From Paulinella micropora (taxonomy: Eukaryota > Cercozoa > Imbricatea > Euglyphida > Paulinellidae), in contig WBZZ01006266.1 of the NCBI GenBank assembly GCA_019918135.1, positions 62,001-126,000 on the forward strand: 64,000 bases of DNA. Direction: 5' to 3'. A program made the translations under genes and the position numbers. Below the pieces are notes generated by a model. The model worked only from the letters and a program-made list of their open reading frames with translations. It was not told where the DNA came from and did not search any database. Positions 20,921 through 29,921 of the stretch are shown in pieces (positions within the stretch are counted from its first letter, which is position 1; every line of letters starts with the position of its first letter).

Positions 20921-23326
20921 ATGAATAAAATGGAGCAAGTGACACTGAACGGCCCAGATTTTATTGTGCGTGAATTAAATGTGCACCAAGTCCGTGAGCG
21001 TGTCTCAGATCCCACCCCTATTGTAAAAGGCTCTGTACTCGGTGCAGCAAAGGAGGCTACTTCTGCCCGGCCCTTAGTTCGTACGGAAAACGTAGAATCA
21101 ACATTGCTCACAGATGGTGTATTGTTGTCGAGGGCGGTTGGCGGCGATAAATCCCGGGAGCTACGTCGTGCCCCGCTGTTTGTGTTGCTGACGATATTAT
21201 GCGCGGTGGTGGTGTTGTGGTACCCGTCGCAGGGTTGGTGGGTTAGTGTGCGGGCGTATCCGCCAGTGCCGGTACCCCTGAGCCCTGAGGAGGCGGACAT
21301 CGAGGAACGCCACAATTGGAACATTCTGGTGCAATCAGTGCACAACTACAGCTGGCGGAGAGACTATGGGCCTTTGTTGCACACGTCGCGAAAAGAAGCA
21401 AAGCCCAAACCACCGCGATTATCGAGCGTGGCGCGTGCCGATTGCACCAAACAATTGACGACTTGGTTGTGGGACACGCTCGGGCCGCACACGTCGAGCA
21501 ACACTACTCTTGTGCGCAATCTGTTGTATGGGATGCGGTTGGAGCGTTTCGAGCCACTGGCAGCTGTAACCGAGCAGCTTATGCGAGAGCCGCAAAGCTT
21601 GCGTCCGTTAATAGACAGAGTGAGTGACTGTGCGTCCCAGAACGTCATGTTAGGGTCCGCCGCCTGTCGCTTGGTAAACGAGCCAGAGCTGTTGGCTGGC
21701 CAGCTTGGCTCGCTTTCCCAGGAGGCCCTAGCGATTGCATGGCAAGAGCTGCTGACATGGACGCTTGTCCTGGAGGCCTGGACGCAGGCCTGTCAGTCCA
21801 GCTACGTACTCGCACACGATTTTGTGTTTTACTTACGACGTGAGTTTGTAGGGGGGGCGAGCACTGCGACAAACTTTGGTCTGGGCTGGTGGGACGCGAC
21901 TGTCAGCGAATTTCTGCACACAAAGTTTACTAGCATAGAGTCGGCCCTGTCTAGGTACAACAAGGCGCGCTCCAACCGTGCTCCGAGCGGGCTGGAGGGA
22001 ACATGGCTAACTATTAACATCCTGGAAGCAGTGTCGCTGGACGCCGAGAAGGGACTGGACGACAATGTCGTGGCGGGGCTTGCGGTGGCGCACAAGGTGC
22101 GAAACCGCAACTTTACACGTGTCGCAGAAATCGATGGCAATCAGGAATTTCGCTGGGCTCTGGGCACGCAATTCGCAGACAGCTACATAGCTTGGAACCT
22201 GAACTTTAATCTAGGCAGTTTGGAGGCGTGGTCGCCCTTGTCCAAGCTACTATTGCCGTCTGTAGTCTGCACACGCGATGACTTCGAGGCCGAAACCTTT
22301 ATGTCAGCGCGTGTGTACTCCTTGTTCTTTTTTATGCTGTTGCAGGGGCTACCCAGTGCCCTGCGCAGCTTCCGGTCGCCACCCGGCGCTTTCCACCTAC
22401 TGCGCGCGGGGGAATTGGCACGGGCCCTGGCCAATACTACGCTTGACACGCTGCCGCTCTACAGCCCGCCCGGCGCCGAGCAGGTGCTGCGTATGCAGCA
22501 TGAACTGCCAGGCCACCTGTCTTTGCTGAGCTACTTGGGACCCTATGGCTGGCGGCTCGCGCTCTGTACGAGCATGTGGATAAGTTGCCTGCTGGCGGGC
22601 ATTGCGCTGGAGCTCGGCTCGCGCTCTTGGCTGCGCTACAGAGCTCCTGACGCCAGGCTCCTCAAGACAAGCTGGTGGCTTGTTCAAACAGTTTTCCCGC
22701 TGCTACAAGTGATTGGCATTTACTCGTTCTCTGTGTTTGGCTTGCCCTTCATAGTGCTCGGGCTTTTTAAGTTTGGAATGCCCGAAATTAGCACGTACTT
22801 AGTCTTGAGCTTTTGCATGCACGACGAAAGAGGGTCTCCGATCCCTTGGTATGGCGTGCTGCACTTTTTGAACGGGTTGGCCACGCTGCTCCATCACGCT
22901 GCCACTCTCTGGTTAGTGTGCTCGCTTATTACCCGCACTACGTCGCTCAACGGAATTGATTACCTAAGCGTGTCATTGCCGCTGGTGTGTCAGCATTATT
23001 TTGTTGCGCTGCGCTTCCATGCCAAGGTCTTGTACGCAGTCATTGAGTTTGTGTTAGAGATCTGGTGGGAGGTAGAAGTTTGGACCGTGATGCCCAAGTA
23101 CGTTCGCTTTCATGAGCAGCGTGTTATCTGGGCCATGCTTTGCGCGCACTGTCTGTACTGGTTTGTCGGCGTGCTAGAATGGTTGTCGGAAGCAGCTAGA
23201 TTGGCCAGGCTACCAGCCCTGGATCGGTTGCGTATTCAAGCAGCTGGTGCCAGAACTCACCGGCGTAATAATACGCTGGAACGCATGCGCTTGGCCGCCA
23301 GCCTGAAGGGGCTGGAGGGCTTTTAG
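20921..23326 (+). CDS. Large multi-pass membrane protein
   Basis: The 801-residue protein starts at ATG 20921 (MNKMEQVTLNG); an upstream TTG-started extension is low-complexity and unlikely. One transmembrane helix lies near residues 84-103 (APLFVLLTILCAVVVLWYP). A ~430-residue soluble, presumably luminal or extracellular domain follows, with many Trp and a few Cys. At least four hydrophobic helices then lie between about 540 and 750 (e.g. SMWISCLLAGIALEL, LLQVIGIYSFSVFGLPFIVL and FLNGLATLLHHAATLWLVC). The C-terminus is basic. The plan, a type II anchor, large ectodomain and C-terminal bundle, would fit an envelope or host-membrane protein, but I recognise no family. Its 3' end converges with the LRR gene on the other strand. 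Confidence 0.75.
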   Translation: MNKMEQVTLNGPDFIVRELNVHQVRERVSDPTPIVKGSVLGAAKEATSARPLVRTENVESTLLTDGVLLSRAVGGDKSRELRRAPLFVLLTILCAVVVLWYPSQGWWVSVRAYPPVPVPLSPEEADIEERHNWNILVQSVHNYSWRRDYGPLLHTSRKEAKPKPPRLSSVARADCTKQLTTWLWDTLGPHTSSNTTLVRNLLYGMRLERFEPLAAVTEQLMREPQSLRPLIDRVSDCASQNVMLGSAACRLVNEPELLAGQLGSLSQEALAIAWQELLTWTLVLEAWTQACQSSYVLAHDFVFYLRREFVGGASTATNFGLGWWDATVSEFLHTKFTSIESALSRYNKARSNRAPSGLEGTWLTINILEAVSLDAEKGLDDNVVAGLAVAHKVRNRNFTRVAEIDGNQEFRWALGTQFADSYIAWNLNFNLGSLEAWSPLSKLLLPSVVCTRDDFEAETFMSARVYSLFFFMLLQGLPSALRSFRSPPGAFHLLRAGELARALANTTLDTLPLYSPPGAEQVLRMQHELPGHLSLLSYLGPYGWRLALCTSMWISCLLAGIALELGSRSWLRYRAPDARLLKTSWWLVQTVFPLLQVIGIYSFSVFGLPFIVLGLFKFGMPEISTYLVLSFCMHDERGSPIPWYGVLHFLNGLATLLHHAATLWLVCSLITRTTSLNGIDYLSVSLPLVCQHYFVALRFHAKVLYAVIEFVLEIWWEVEVWTVMPKYVRFHEQRVIWAMLCAHCLYWFVGVLEWLSEAARLARLPALDRLRIQAAGARTHRRNNTLERMRLAASLKGLEGF

Positions 23327-23365
23327 GGGGGCCTGTTGTTGTTATCATGATTAAAGTTTATTTAA

Positions 23366-23427
23366 TGAACGAATGATTCCTTGCTTTCTGCTTCCGTGAA
23401 CGAATGATTCCTTGCTTTCTGCTTCTG
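23366..23427. repeat. 31-bp tandem duplication between converging genes
   Basis: Two adjacent copies of TGAACGAATGATTCCTTGC... (period 31 bp) lie in the short gap where two genes converge. A TTTATT motif (AATAAA on the minus strand) sits next to them at 23358. Confidence 0.9.
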
Positions 23428-23442
23428 TCAATACATTATGTA

Positions 23443-24501
23443 CTAGTACTCTGCTATGCAGTGGCGCACAATGCCGGCCGGCAGCAATGTTTCCAGTAGA
23501 GTCAACACCTGCGGACGCCACCACAAACAGTCCAGAAATCCATGAGCCTCTAGTGCCTGATTGGCGGCGAGGCATTTTTCGTGAGTAATAAGCTCGTACA
23601 GAACCAGGTGTGGCCTCAGAACATGGGACACTACTAGTACTAGATCTTTGTGCACGGCGGCTCGGCTCCCGTGTGAGAGCAGCGGATACACGTTCTCCAC
23701 AGCGACCCGCGGGCAAAGGCCGGGCGGACTTCGTCTGAGAAAGTCTAGCCAGAAGGCGCATTCACGTTCTCCGGCCTGCGCCAACTCTGGTCTGTCCTGC
23801 AGAAACAGGCGCTCCGCCGCCTCCCAGCCACGCCTTTGCTCACAGCAGTATTCGACTTCCAAGGTGATGCCGATTCTTGGAAATGCACTCTGAATCACTG
23901 CAAGCCTCTCCTGACTAGTAATGATATTGTCGGAAACTTTGAGAGCCGATAATTTCCTCAAGTTAGGGAGGATGTCAAGCAACTCCGACTCTACGCCGCT
24001 GCTGTCTCGCCCTGTCAGAACCCATAGTTCCCGCAAGTTTGGGGCACTTGCTAGCAATTGCTGGAAGGGCTCCAACCGCAACGTAGTTCCATCCTCCTTT
24101 ACGTGGAGAACATGCAACTTCTGCAGCTCGTAGGGCGCAAGCGGCAGGCAGCTGAGGCTTTGTGTATCTATAACCAAGCGGTGAATCTCTGTTAGCAAGT
24201 TGGCCGTTTCTGACTGTTGTAGCCGCAGCCCGGAGCACTTAATCAGTGTCAGGCGCTTTAGAGATATTGTGCTTTGGATACTGCTCTGTGCGGGCAGGGA
24301 GCACCGAACTAGGCGAAGGTCCTGCAAGAGCGGCGGCAGGGCCCACACCTGGCTATGTGACGTCCAAGGAAAAGTCATGTTTTCTAGTGAGAGCCTCTTG
24401 AGAGAACTCCAGGAGGCAAGATTTGTTGGTAAAGGTGGATATCTACGGCGCGCACCAAAATGTTTGCTTGTTTTGGACGCAGACACGCTCAGGCTTTGCA
24501 A
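23443..24501 (-). CDS. Leucine-rich-repeat protein, main part
   Basis: 352 residues with clear LRR units: WSSLKRLSLENMTF, LLQDLRLVRCSL, SLKRLTLIKCSGL, LQKLHVLHVKEDG, APNLRELWVLTG and LRKLSALKVSDN. The pattern is that of F-box/LRR proteins. The adjacent upstream frame (24510-24908) carries the F-box-like start, and the two are probably one gene that looks broken. The last ~100 residues are helical and cysteine-containing without repeats. The likely role is substrate binding for a host SCF-type ubiquitin ligase, inferred from family habit only. Confidence 0.65.
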   Translation of the reverse strand: MQSLSVSASKTSKHFGARRRYPPLPTNLASWSSLKRLSLENMTFPWTSHSQVWALPPLLQDLRLVRCSLPAQSSIQSTISLKRLTLIKCSGLRLQQSETANLLTEIHRLVIDTQSLSCLPLAPYELQKLHVLHVKEDGTTLRLEPFQQLLASAPNLRELWVLTGRDSSGVESELLDILPNLRKLSALKVSDNIITSQERLAVIQSAFPRIGITLEVEYCCEQRRGWEAAERLFLQDRPELAQAGERECAFWLDFLRRSPPGLCPRVAVENVYPLLSHGSRAAVHKDLVLVVSHVLRPHLVLYELITHEKCLAANQALEAHGFLDCLWWRPQVLTLLETLLPAGIVRHCIAEY

Positions 24502-24509
24502 CTGGCTTT

Positions 24510-24908
24510 TCAGGCTCGATGATAAAAAAAGACAGACTTTAACTCTTGCTCCAAGTATGGCATATCGTGCACGGTCAGTGACAACAGCCCGGGCATAGCT
24601 TTTTTGTTGACGCAGTCGGGCACTCCAGTTAAGCAGTTTTTAAGTGTAAGTTTCTGCAGTGATGGGAATTCCAGTTTGGTCGGCAGCTCGTAAGCCCTAC
24701 TTATCCAGCGTCTTGACGGGAACACGATCTCTTGCCACTCGGAAATTACCTGTTTGTCAACATCGGCTATCTGCTTGCACAAGTGTCGTAGCACTTGGAA
24801 ATGCCAGCGCAGATCGTCCGTGACAAAGGTGGTAATGAGGCCCAAGAGTTCCGTGACAAGCACTACTTGCATGCATGGAGCTGATAAAGGCACGGGTCTT
24901 CTATTCAT
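24510..24908 (-). CDS. F-box-like/LRR protein, N-terminal part
   Basis: Starts at ATG 24908. Residues about 15-50 (VVLVTELLGLITTFVTDDLR, then FQVLRHLCKQI) have the spacing of an F-box, i.e. a leucine-rich helix followed by a conserved cysteine/leucine helix. The first LRR unit follows (FPSLQKLTLKNC). Together with 23443-24501 this would make an F-box/LRR adaptor. A 30-bp tandem duplication lies right at and before the start codon. Confidence 0.55.
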   Translation of the reverse strand: MNRRPVPLSAPCMQVVLVTELLGLITTFVTDDLRWHFQVLRHLCKQIADVDKQVISEWQEIVFPSRRWISRAYELPTKLEFPSLQKLTLKNCLTGVPDCVNKKAMPGLLSLTVHDMPYLEQELKSVFFYHRA

Positions 24909-24966
24909 TTAACTCATTTAGCCCACGAGAGCGCTCATTTAACTCATTTAGCCCACGAGAGCGCTC
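24906..24966. repeat. 30-bp tandem duplication at a promoter
   Basis: CATTTAACTCATTTAGCCCA plus 10 bp is repeated at 24906 and 24936 without change. It covers the start codon and 5' flank of the minus-strand F-box/LRR gene, so a promoter or leader element may be doubled. Confidence 0.9.
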
Positions 24967-25045
24967 AACAAATCCATCCCTGCGTCCCCTCCCCCGCTAA
25001 CTTCCAACGTGCCTTTCTGTCCAAAAACCAAAAATTTTATTGTAA

Positions 25046-25969
25046 TTAAAACAAAGCTGGTTGTGCTAACTCGGCTAAGCAACGTTTGTATCTCGACAAG
25101 TAAGTTTCTTCCTCTGGCTCTAGCTCGCTTGCCAAGCTAAGCAGCGCGGACTTGTAGCTCTGCTGCCTAAGAGTCAGAGTCTGTCTTTCGCGTTGACGCA
25201 ACTCCTGCTGTCTCTCCCGCTCGCGCTGAAACTGCATTCTGGCTAGACGGGTCTCTTCTGCGCGACTCAGCGCAAGAGCCGATAGGTGTCTTTGACGCTC
25301 GCGCAGGTGTTGGAACTGAGCAATTAATTGTTCTTCTTCGTCTGGTCGGGTCTTGTTGGCCACCAAATACGCACAAACGTAGTCTGTGCGGACAAGATGG
25401 TTCCCGCCCGAGCCTTCCCTTACGTCTACACTCGACTGCTCAAGCTGCCTCAAGACGTCTGTGCCCGACGTAAAAAGCCCGAGAGCCGCCGTGCGCTTGG
25501 CTACTTCGCTTTTACCTACCCAGACCGCTCCCTTGAACAGGCCATAATATAGTCGCAGGCGCCGCTTGTGTTCGGCCGAGGGTAGCACGAGCAAGCCCGT
25601 TCGACGCATAGCTCCCTGAAACCCCTTGCACACCTGGGCCAGCTCCGTTGCCTCGCGGTTGAAAAGCCGAGTAGCATGAGTGTCCGACATAGCTGGTCGC
25701 TTACCCACCACGTACAAAATAACGCTGGCCAGCACGTCTCCGCAGCCCATCACCACCTGATTAAAACAAGCTCCCGCGCGTTTGCCCTGCGCCCATGTTT
25801 CCAGAGCAGGCAGGTAATCAGCAAGGACTTTCCTTCTCTTCATCGCTCTCATAGTTTTTAATTGTTCTTGGCTTGGTTGCTCTCCTTGGATTTCTTTGAA
25901 TACTTGGAGGGTGTTGCGCCATAGAAACTTGTCAGCTGATGATGATCTTTTGCAAGAACTGATCTGCAT
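25046..25969 (-). CDS. Hypothetical coiled-coil protein
   Basis: 307 residues from ATG 25969 (MQISSCKRSS). The open frame extends upstream to 26185, but only by reading through a tandem G/C repeat, so the internal ATG is chosen. The N-terminal ~200 residues are helical and include a hydrophobic stretch (GCGDVLASVILYVVG). The C-terminal third is a long charged coiled coil (QFHLRERQR..., then QRERERQQELRQRERQTL). A TTTTATT (AATAAA on the minus strand) lies just after the stop. No family is recognised. It could be structural. Confidence 0.6.
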   Translation of the reverse strand: MQISSCKRSSSADKFLWRNTLQVFKEIQGEQPSQEQLKTMRAMKRRKVLADYLPALETWAQGKRAGACFNQVVMGCGDVLASVILYVVGKRPAMSDTHATRLFNREATELAQVCKGFQGAMRRTGLLVLPSAEHKRRLRLYYGLFKGAVWVGKSEVAKRTAALGLFTSGTDVLRQLEQSSVDVREGSGGNHLVRTDYVCAYLVANKTRPDEEEQLIAQFQHLRERQRHLSALALSRAEETRLARMQFQRERERQQELRQRERQTLTLRQQSYKSALLSLASELEPEEETYLSRYKRCLAELAQPALF

Positions 25970-26025
25970 GCTTCCTTGAAGAAGGCAAAAAAACGAAATA
26001 TGTGGATTCCAGCGTTGTCCACACT

Positions 26026-26168
26026 CGTTTAGACACACGAAAGGGGGGGGGGGGTGCCCCTCCCCCGTTCTGTCGTTTAGACACACGAAAGGGGGGGGGG
26101 GTGCCCCTCCCCCGTTCTGTCGTTTAGACACACGAAAGGGGGGGGGGGTGCCCCTCCCCCATTCTGTC
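26026..26168. repeat. Three tandem ~48-bp repeats with G-run/C-run hairpins
   Basis: CGTTTAGACACACGAAAGG begins units at 26026, 26074 and 26121 (periods 48 and 47 bp). Each holds a poly-G run followed by TGCCCCTCCCCC, able to fold back. The array lies between divergently transcribed genes (25969 minus, 26375 plus). Confidence 0.9.
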
Positions 26169-26374
26169 AGACAGGAGAGCAGCAAGGTGGGGGGGGGGGT
26201 GCCTCCTCAACCCCACGCCCAGAACAAACTGCTACTTTCTGTCTGGCCCGCAAGCTGCAAACCACGTCGGAGTTTCCAACCTCCTTACTCTAAATTACAG
26301 CTTTGCTTTCCAAAGCCACAAACTCCCCCTCCCCAATTTTTCCCGTTTGTCGTAGCGCTACCTTTGATGCGCTA

Positions 26375-27511
26375 ATGATGCAGCCCGCCAACAAGCGACA
26401 ACGAATCAGCACACCAGATGACTCGCCTAGCCACAGCAAGGGCTTCCTGTTGGGACCGACAGAACGCGCAGAGCAGAGCAACGCGCTTACTCAGTTGCTA
26501 GACCTGTCCGAAAATGACCTGTTGCAAGCCGCTCTGGACGAGGCGGCCAGAGCGCTCGGGCTCCGTCCGCAGCCCCTAGACCACTTTCGAGAGAGAGACA
26601 GAACACGCCTGTGGGTGGCAGCAGCGGCAGAGCTGCGCTGGGCGATAAGCTCTTGGTGGCAAGACACCCCCGAGCTACTAGCGATGATAGGGCGGTTCAA
26701 CAATACCAAATACGACTACAATCTGCCACCCCTAGCGAGCCTGACCCACGCCGTTAGAATAATCTACTTGGCGGGCGAACTCGGGCGGCTACCAGACTAT
26801 CAGATGCCTCGCATTCTTGACGCCGCCCGGAGCGACGCGGAGACCATGATCAAGCGCAGGTGGGAGCAACGCTTGCAGGAGTACGACGCGTGCTGCGAGG
26901 CGTGGAGCGACCTGACTTATCTCGAGGCCGGCGACCTGCTCAGGATAAAGACCCGTTCTGAGGAGATACCGGTCTTTGTACACGCACGTTCTGCCAAGAA
27001 AGTAACGCACGACGGTGTCGGCTGTTTAGTGCGAGTGTACGTCTTGCGCGACAGGGCCTACCATCCCCGCTTCTACGAGGGCCTCGCTAATTCCATCGCT
27101 AACTCCAGCCAGCACCCGAGCGGAAAAAAGAAGACGCGCAAGGGGGGGTCGGAGCTAACCCTCAAGTATGAAGCCTACCGGGGAGACACGACGGAACAAG
27201 ACCTGGAGCGGCTTGCTCGCTTGAAAGAAGAGAGTCCCCAACTAGACTGCCCCCGCCGGGGGGAAGCGGCTGTCTGTTTCCTTGCCGACTTGGTCCTAAC
27301 CTACGATGGCTATTGTTTTGCCCGTCGCAAGGACTCGCAGCACAAGGCGCGCTGGGCCGTGGACAATAACGACGGCTACCTTCGGAAACTAAAGACACTA
27401 GCAGCCCAGGCTCTGGGTCAGTTTGTGCCTATCAGCTCCTTGGTCGATTGTGTCACGTCTTTCCTCTGCTTGCACAGACTCGCTTGCCAGTGTCACCCAA
27501 CCACGAACTGA
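26375..27511 (+). CDS. Hypothetical protein
   Basis: 378 residues from ATG 26375 (MMQPANKRQR). The start is chosen because the upstream part of the frame is repeat-flank sequence. The short basic N-terminus may be a nuclear signal. The rest is helical and rich in Arg, Asp and aromatic residues (e.g. WWQDTPELLAMIGRF, LARLKEESPQLDC), with the C-terminal segment ALGQFVPISSLVDCVTSFL. Long clean frame and GC-rich codon use support coding. No catalytic motif is recognised. AATAAA follows the stop at 27550, where the gene converges with the kinase-like gene. Confidence 0.6.
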   Translation: MMQPANKRQRISTPDDSPSHSKGFLLGPTERAEQSNALTQLLDLSENDLLQAALDEAARALGLRPQPLDHFRERDRTRLWVAAAAELRWAISSWWQDTPELLAMIGRFNNTKYDYNLPPLASLTHAVRIIYLAGELGRLPDYQMPRILDAARSDAETMIKRRWEQRLQEYDACCEAWSDLTYLEAGDLLRIKTRSEEIPVFVHARSAKKVTHDGVGCLVRVYVLRDRAYHPRFYEGLANSIANSSQHPSGKKKTRKGGSELTLKYEAYRGDTTEQDLERLARLKEESPQLDCPRRGEAAVCFLADLVLTYDGYCFARRKDSQHKARWAVDNNDGYLRKLKTLAAQALGQFVPISSLVDCVTSFLCLHRLACQCHPTTN

Positions 27512-27792
27512 AGGCAGAGAGCGCGTCGTCAAAAAAGTACAATTTTCTGAATAAAAACAAAAGACTCCGAGGGACGACGGGACTAAGTCCGGCTTTTATT
27601 GAAAAACAAAAACTTTCATTTCGTACTTTCTAGGTGAGGTCTGCACGTCCGCCTTTTTTTGTGAGCTGAGCTAAAGCATTGTAATCTATTTCTGTGCTTG
27701 TGCGATAGCTCTTCTTGTTTGGCAGGAGAATCAACGGGCTAGCGTTGGCCTTGGCCGCCAGATTTTCTATTGTGCTAGACCAAGCTGTTGAG

Positions 27793-29658
27793 TTACAGTC
27801 GGGGGGCAAAGGCCAGGATGACTTGCACAAGGCCATCGCGCCGGGGGCTCTCTGGGAACTGTCGTACAAAGTCTACGATTAGGTCGGATTGCTTGGCCAA
27901 GCACTGACACAGGAGCTGACGAACCGGCTGAGCCGCCTGTTTAGAGAAGAGCCATTGCATTGCAGACAGATCTTCCACGCCGGGCAACGCACGAGCTTTG
28001 AATGTCATTTCGTCGACTGAATATGCTTGCTTTTGCTTGGAGTCCCAGAGCAGATTTCGCAGGTGCGAATCGCTGGCCTGTAGCAGAAAGCGCATTAAAA
28101 GTAGCTGCAGCACCTGCTGGCACAGCTCGGGACACTTTTGTAGGTCGGATGGCTGCACCCTCCCGACCGAAGCGCTGACCGCAAAGCCTCCCTGCAGGCT
28201 GTAGGGATCGCAGCCCAGAGCGCGCTGGTAGAGAAACCTGCCCTCTGGCTCATAGCTAATCGGAGAGTAGTCGGGCCACAAGTGCTTTTTGAGCCTCTCT
28301 GCTTCCAGTTGGAACGCAACTGACTCAGGGCCCGAAAATGGGCCCTTGGCAAAGAAATACTCCTTGGCGGCGACGGGGGGCTGGCCGTCCAAGGAAAAGA
28401 TCGCGGAGGCGGGCTTCCCCCCGCAGGGCAGCTGCCCTGCGGGGCCCACCAACACCCACGCGGGGCGGCCTCTCCGGACGCTTCGCTCCAGGGCACGGAG
28501 CGCAATTTTCTGTTGCTGGCTCAGGTCGTGTGCCTGCTTCGAGGGGGTCGCGGGTATCTTAGATGGGGGGAGGCTGCTCCCGCTTGAGGCCCCCAGGCGG
28601 GAGCGGAAATAGTCTGCTAGGTAGCGAGCCGGCAGACGCATAAAGAACCTCTGGGGGCTGTGGGCGATGGAAACGCGCAGGAACCTCTCATTTGCCACGG
28701 GGCTGTTCTTTTTTGCGGAACCCGTGTGATGGTCCGCAGCGCGCCTGCGAAAAAAGTCCCGGAGATCCGCGCTGTCCTCCTCTTGGTACAGCGGGTAGGG
28801 TTCACCGCTGAGCTCTTCAAACTCTCGCAGCCTCTGGGCCACGCAGCCCCGCCAACTTTCCTCGGGCTGCGGCTGCAGCATAGACGCGAGTACCGGCCAG
28901 AAGAACTCTCTGTGTGAATGCAGGACAACACTGTAGACTTCTTTGTACAGCGAGGCCTGCTCTAGGCCCAGCGCCTGCCACAGCTCCAGTGTCTTGTTTT
29001 TGTAGCGCAGACCCTTGGTGTTCGACTCTGGCTGAAAGAGGTGCCGCACCAAGGGTTCAATGTCCCTGGTCAGACCCAAGTCCTGTTGGATGACCTTCAA
29101 GGCCGCACGGGTTTCGTCCCGGGCCCTTGGGGCCAGCGCGTCTAGCATTGCGCTTCTGAGTGCGGAAACATCTCGCGAATGTCCAAAGCCGTGCTCTCGC
29201 TGACACACCGCTCCGAACTGCACACAGACCCCATCCAGCAAATCCAGAGCCCTAGCTCGGTCCCTAGACAAGAGCGCCTTTTTGCAATTCACGAGCTTAG
29301 CGGCGAGCATAGCAAGCTCGCCCAATTGTTCTTGGTCCATTGGAAAAATATCCTCCAAAAGAATAATCAGCAAACGATTCAAAAAGTTAGTAAAGTTTCT
29401 CGTGTCCGTTTCGCTGCGGATAAGAGCCTGGAAAGAAGCCAGCACCACTTGTAGGTACGGCTCAGTTGATAAGCGCACACTCTTTTGCAGCAGTGAGCGC
29501 AGCTCTCCCACAGAAAAGACTTGGCCCTCAATCTCTACCTTGGCACGGTACCCACCTTGCAGGACCTTGATCTTGGCAGCTCCTTCGGCTAGGCTCCTAA
29601 CCAACTTCCGGGGTCTTACACCCTTGTCTGACTGCTGCACAGCCAGAGGACGTTTCAT
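27793..29658 (-). CDS. Divergent kinase-like protein
   Basis: 621 residues from ATG 29658 (MKRPLAVQQ); an upstream GTG is ignored. The N-terminal ~350 residues are helical and unrecognised. The C-terminal part has a kinase-like order: AIFSLDG then VAAKEYFF (about 430, candidate ATP-binding lysine), LLQASDSHLRNLLWD (about 530, D-x-H-x-x-N catalytic loop) and AYSVDEMTFK (about 548, candidate metal-binding aspartate). The DSHLRN form is closer to PI3-kinase-like, HipA or actin-fragmin-kinase-type folds than to ordinary Ser/Thr kinases. Substrate is unknown. A perfect 26-bp palindrome (28419-28444) lies inside the frame just before the lysine. A short frame at 27630-27869 overlapping the 3' end also looks protein-like, so the original C-terminus may be different. 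Confidence 0.6.
   Translation of the reverse strand: MKRPLAVQQSDKGVRPRKLVRSLAEGAAKIKVLQGGYRAKVEIEGQVFSVGELRSLLQKSVRLSTEPYLQVVLASFQALIRSETDTRNFTNFLNRLLIILLEDIFPMDQEQLGELAMLAAKLVNCKKALLSRDRARALDLLDGVCVQFGAVCQREHGFGHSRDVSALRSAMLDALAPRARDETRAALKVIQQDLGLTRDIEPLVRHLFQPESNTKGLRYKNKTLELWQALGLEQASLYKEVYSVVLHSHREFFWPVLASMLQPQPEESWRGCVAQRLREFEELSGEPYPLYQEEDSADLRDFFRRRAADHHTGSAKKNSPVANERFLRVSIAHSPQRFFMRLPARYLADYFRSRLGASSGSSLPPSKIPATPSKQAHDLSQQQKIALRALERSVRRGRPAWVLVGPAGQLPCGGKPASAIFSLDGQPPVAAKEYFFAKGPFSGPESVAFQLEAERLKKHLWPDYSPISYEPEGRFLYQRALGCDPYSLQGGFAVSASVGRVQPSDLQKCPELCQQVLQLLLMRFLLQASDSHLRNLLWDSKQKQAYSVDEMTFKARALPGVEDLSAMQWLFSKQAAQPVRQLLCQCLAKQSDLIVDFVRQFPESPRRDGLVQVILAFAPRL
28419..28444. repeat. Perfect 26-bp GC palindrome inside a coding frame
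   Basis: The inverted repeat is perfect, centred on CAGCTG, with arms CCCCGCAGGG/CCCTGCGGGG. It lies within the kinase-like gene and is read as the stretch PAGQLPCGG without closing the frame. Confidence 0.9.
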
Positions 29659-29661
29659 TTC

Positions 29662-29698
29662 TTGGGGTTTGTGTCTTGTGATTTGTGTGAAACCCCAA
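29662..29698. promoter_or_regulatory. Inverted repeat at the kinase-like gene start
   Basis: TTGGGGTTT (29662-29670) and AAACCCCAA (29690-29698) form a 9-bp stem three bases upstream of the minus-strand ATG. It could be an operator or a leader hairpin; no factor can be named. Confidence 0.5.
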
Positions 29699-29797
29699 AA
29701 TAAACACACGCCAGAAGTCCGAACAAGGTGCGAAAAAGTGGGGAGGGGGGTGCCCCCCTCCCGATCATCTTTGAAGCGCGTAGGAATGGTACATCTA

Positions 29798-29843
29798 GCT
29801 GGAGAGGGGGGGGAAGCGCCCCCCCCCCCCCCTCTCCAGCTAG
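29798..29843. repeat. Long hairpin between divergent genes
   Basis: TAGCTGGAGAGGGGGG facing CCCCCCTCTCCAGCTA forms arms of at least 16 bp with an AAGCG centre. It lies between the divergent kinase-like gene and the acidic cysteine-rich gene. It belongs to the G-run/C-run hairpin group seen in many intergenic gaps of this window. Confidence 0.8.
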
Positions 29844-29921
29844 CAAATTAAGCACCGGGCGTGAGTCTGGGTGAGTTGGTGCATAATTGGCTTTAATTCG
29901 TGCAAGATTAGGAATCAAAGC

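Noticed and set aside
25970-26185. N-terminal extension of the 25046-25969 coiled-coil protein
   Set aside because: It translates the tandem G/C-run repeats (PPPPFVCLN units) and has no independent support.
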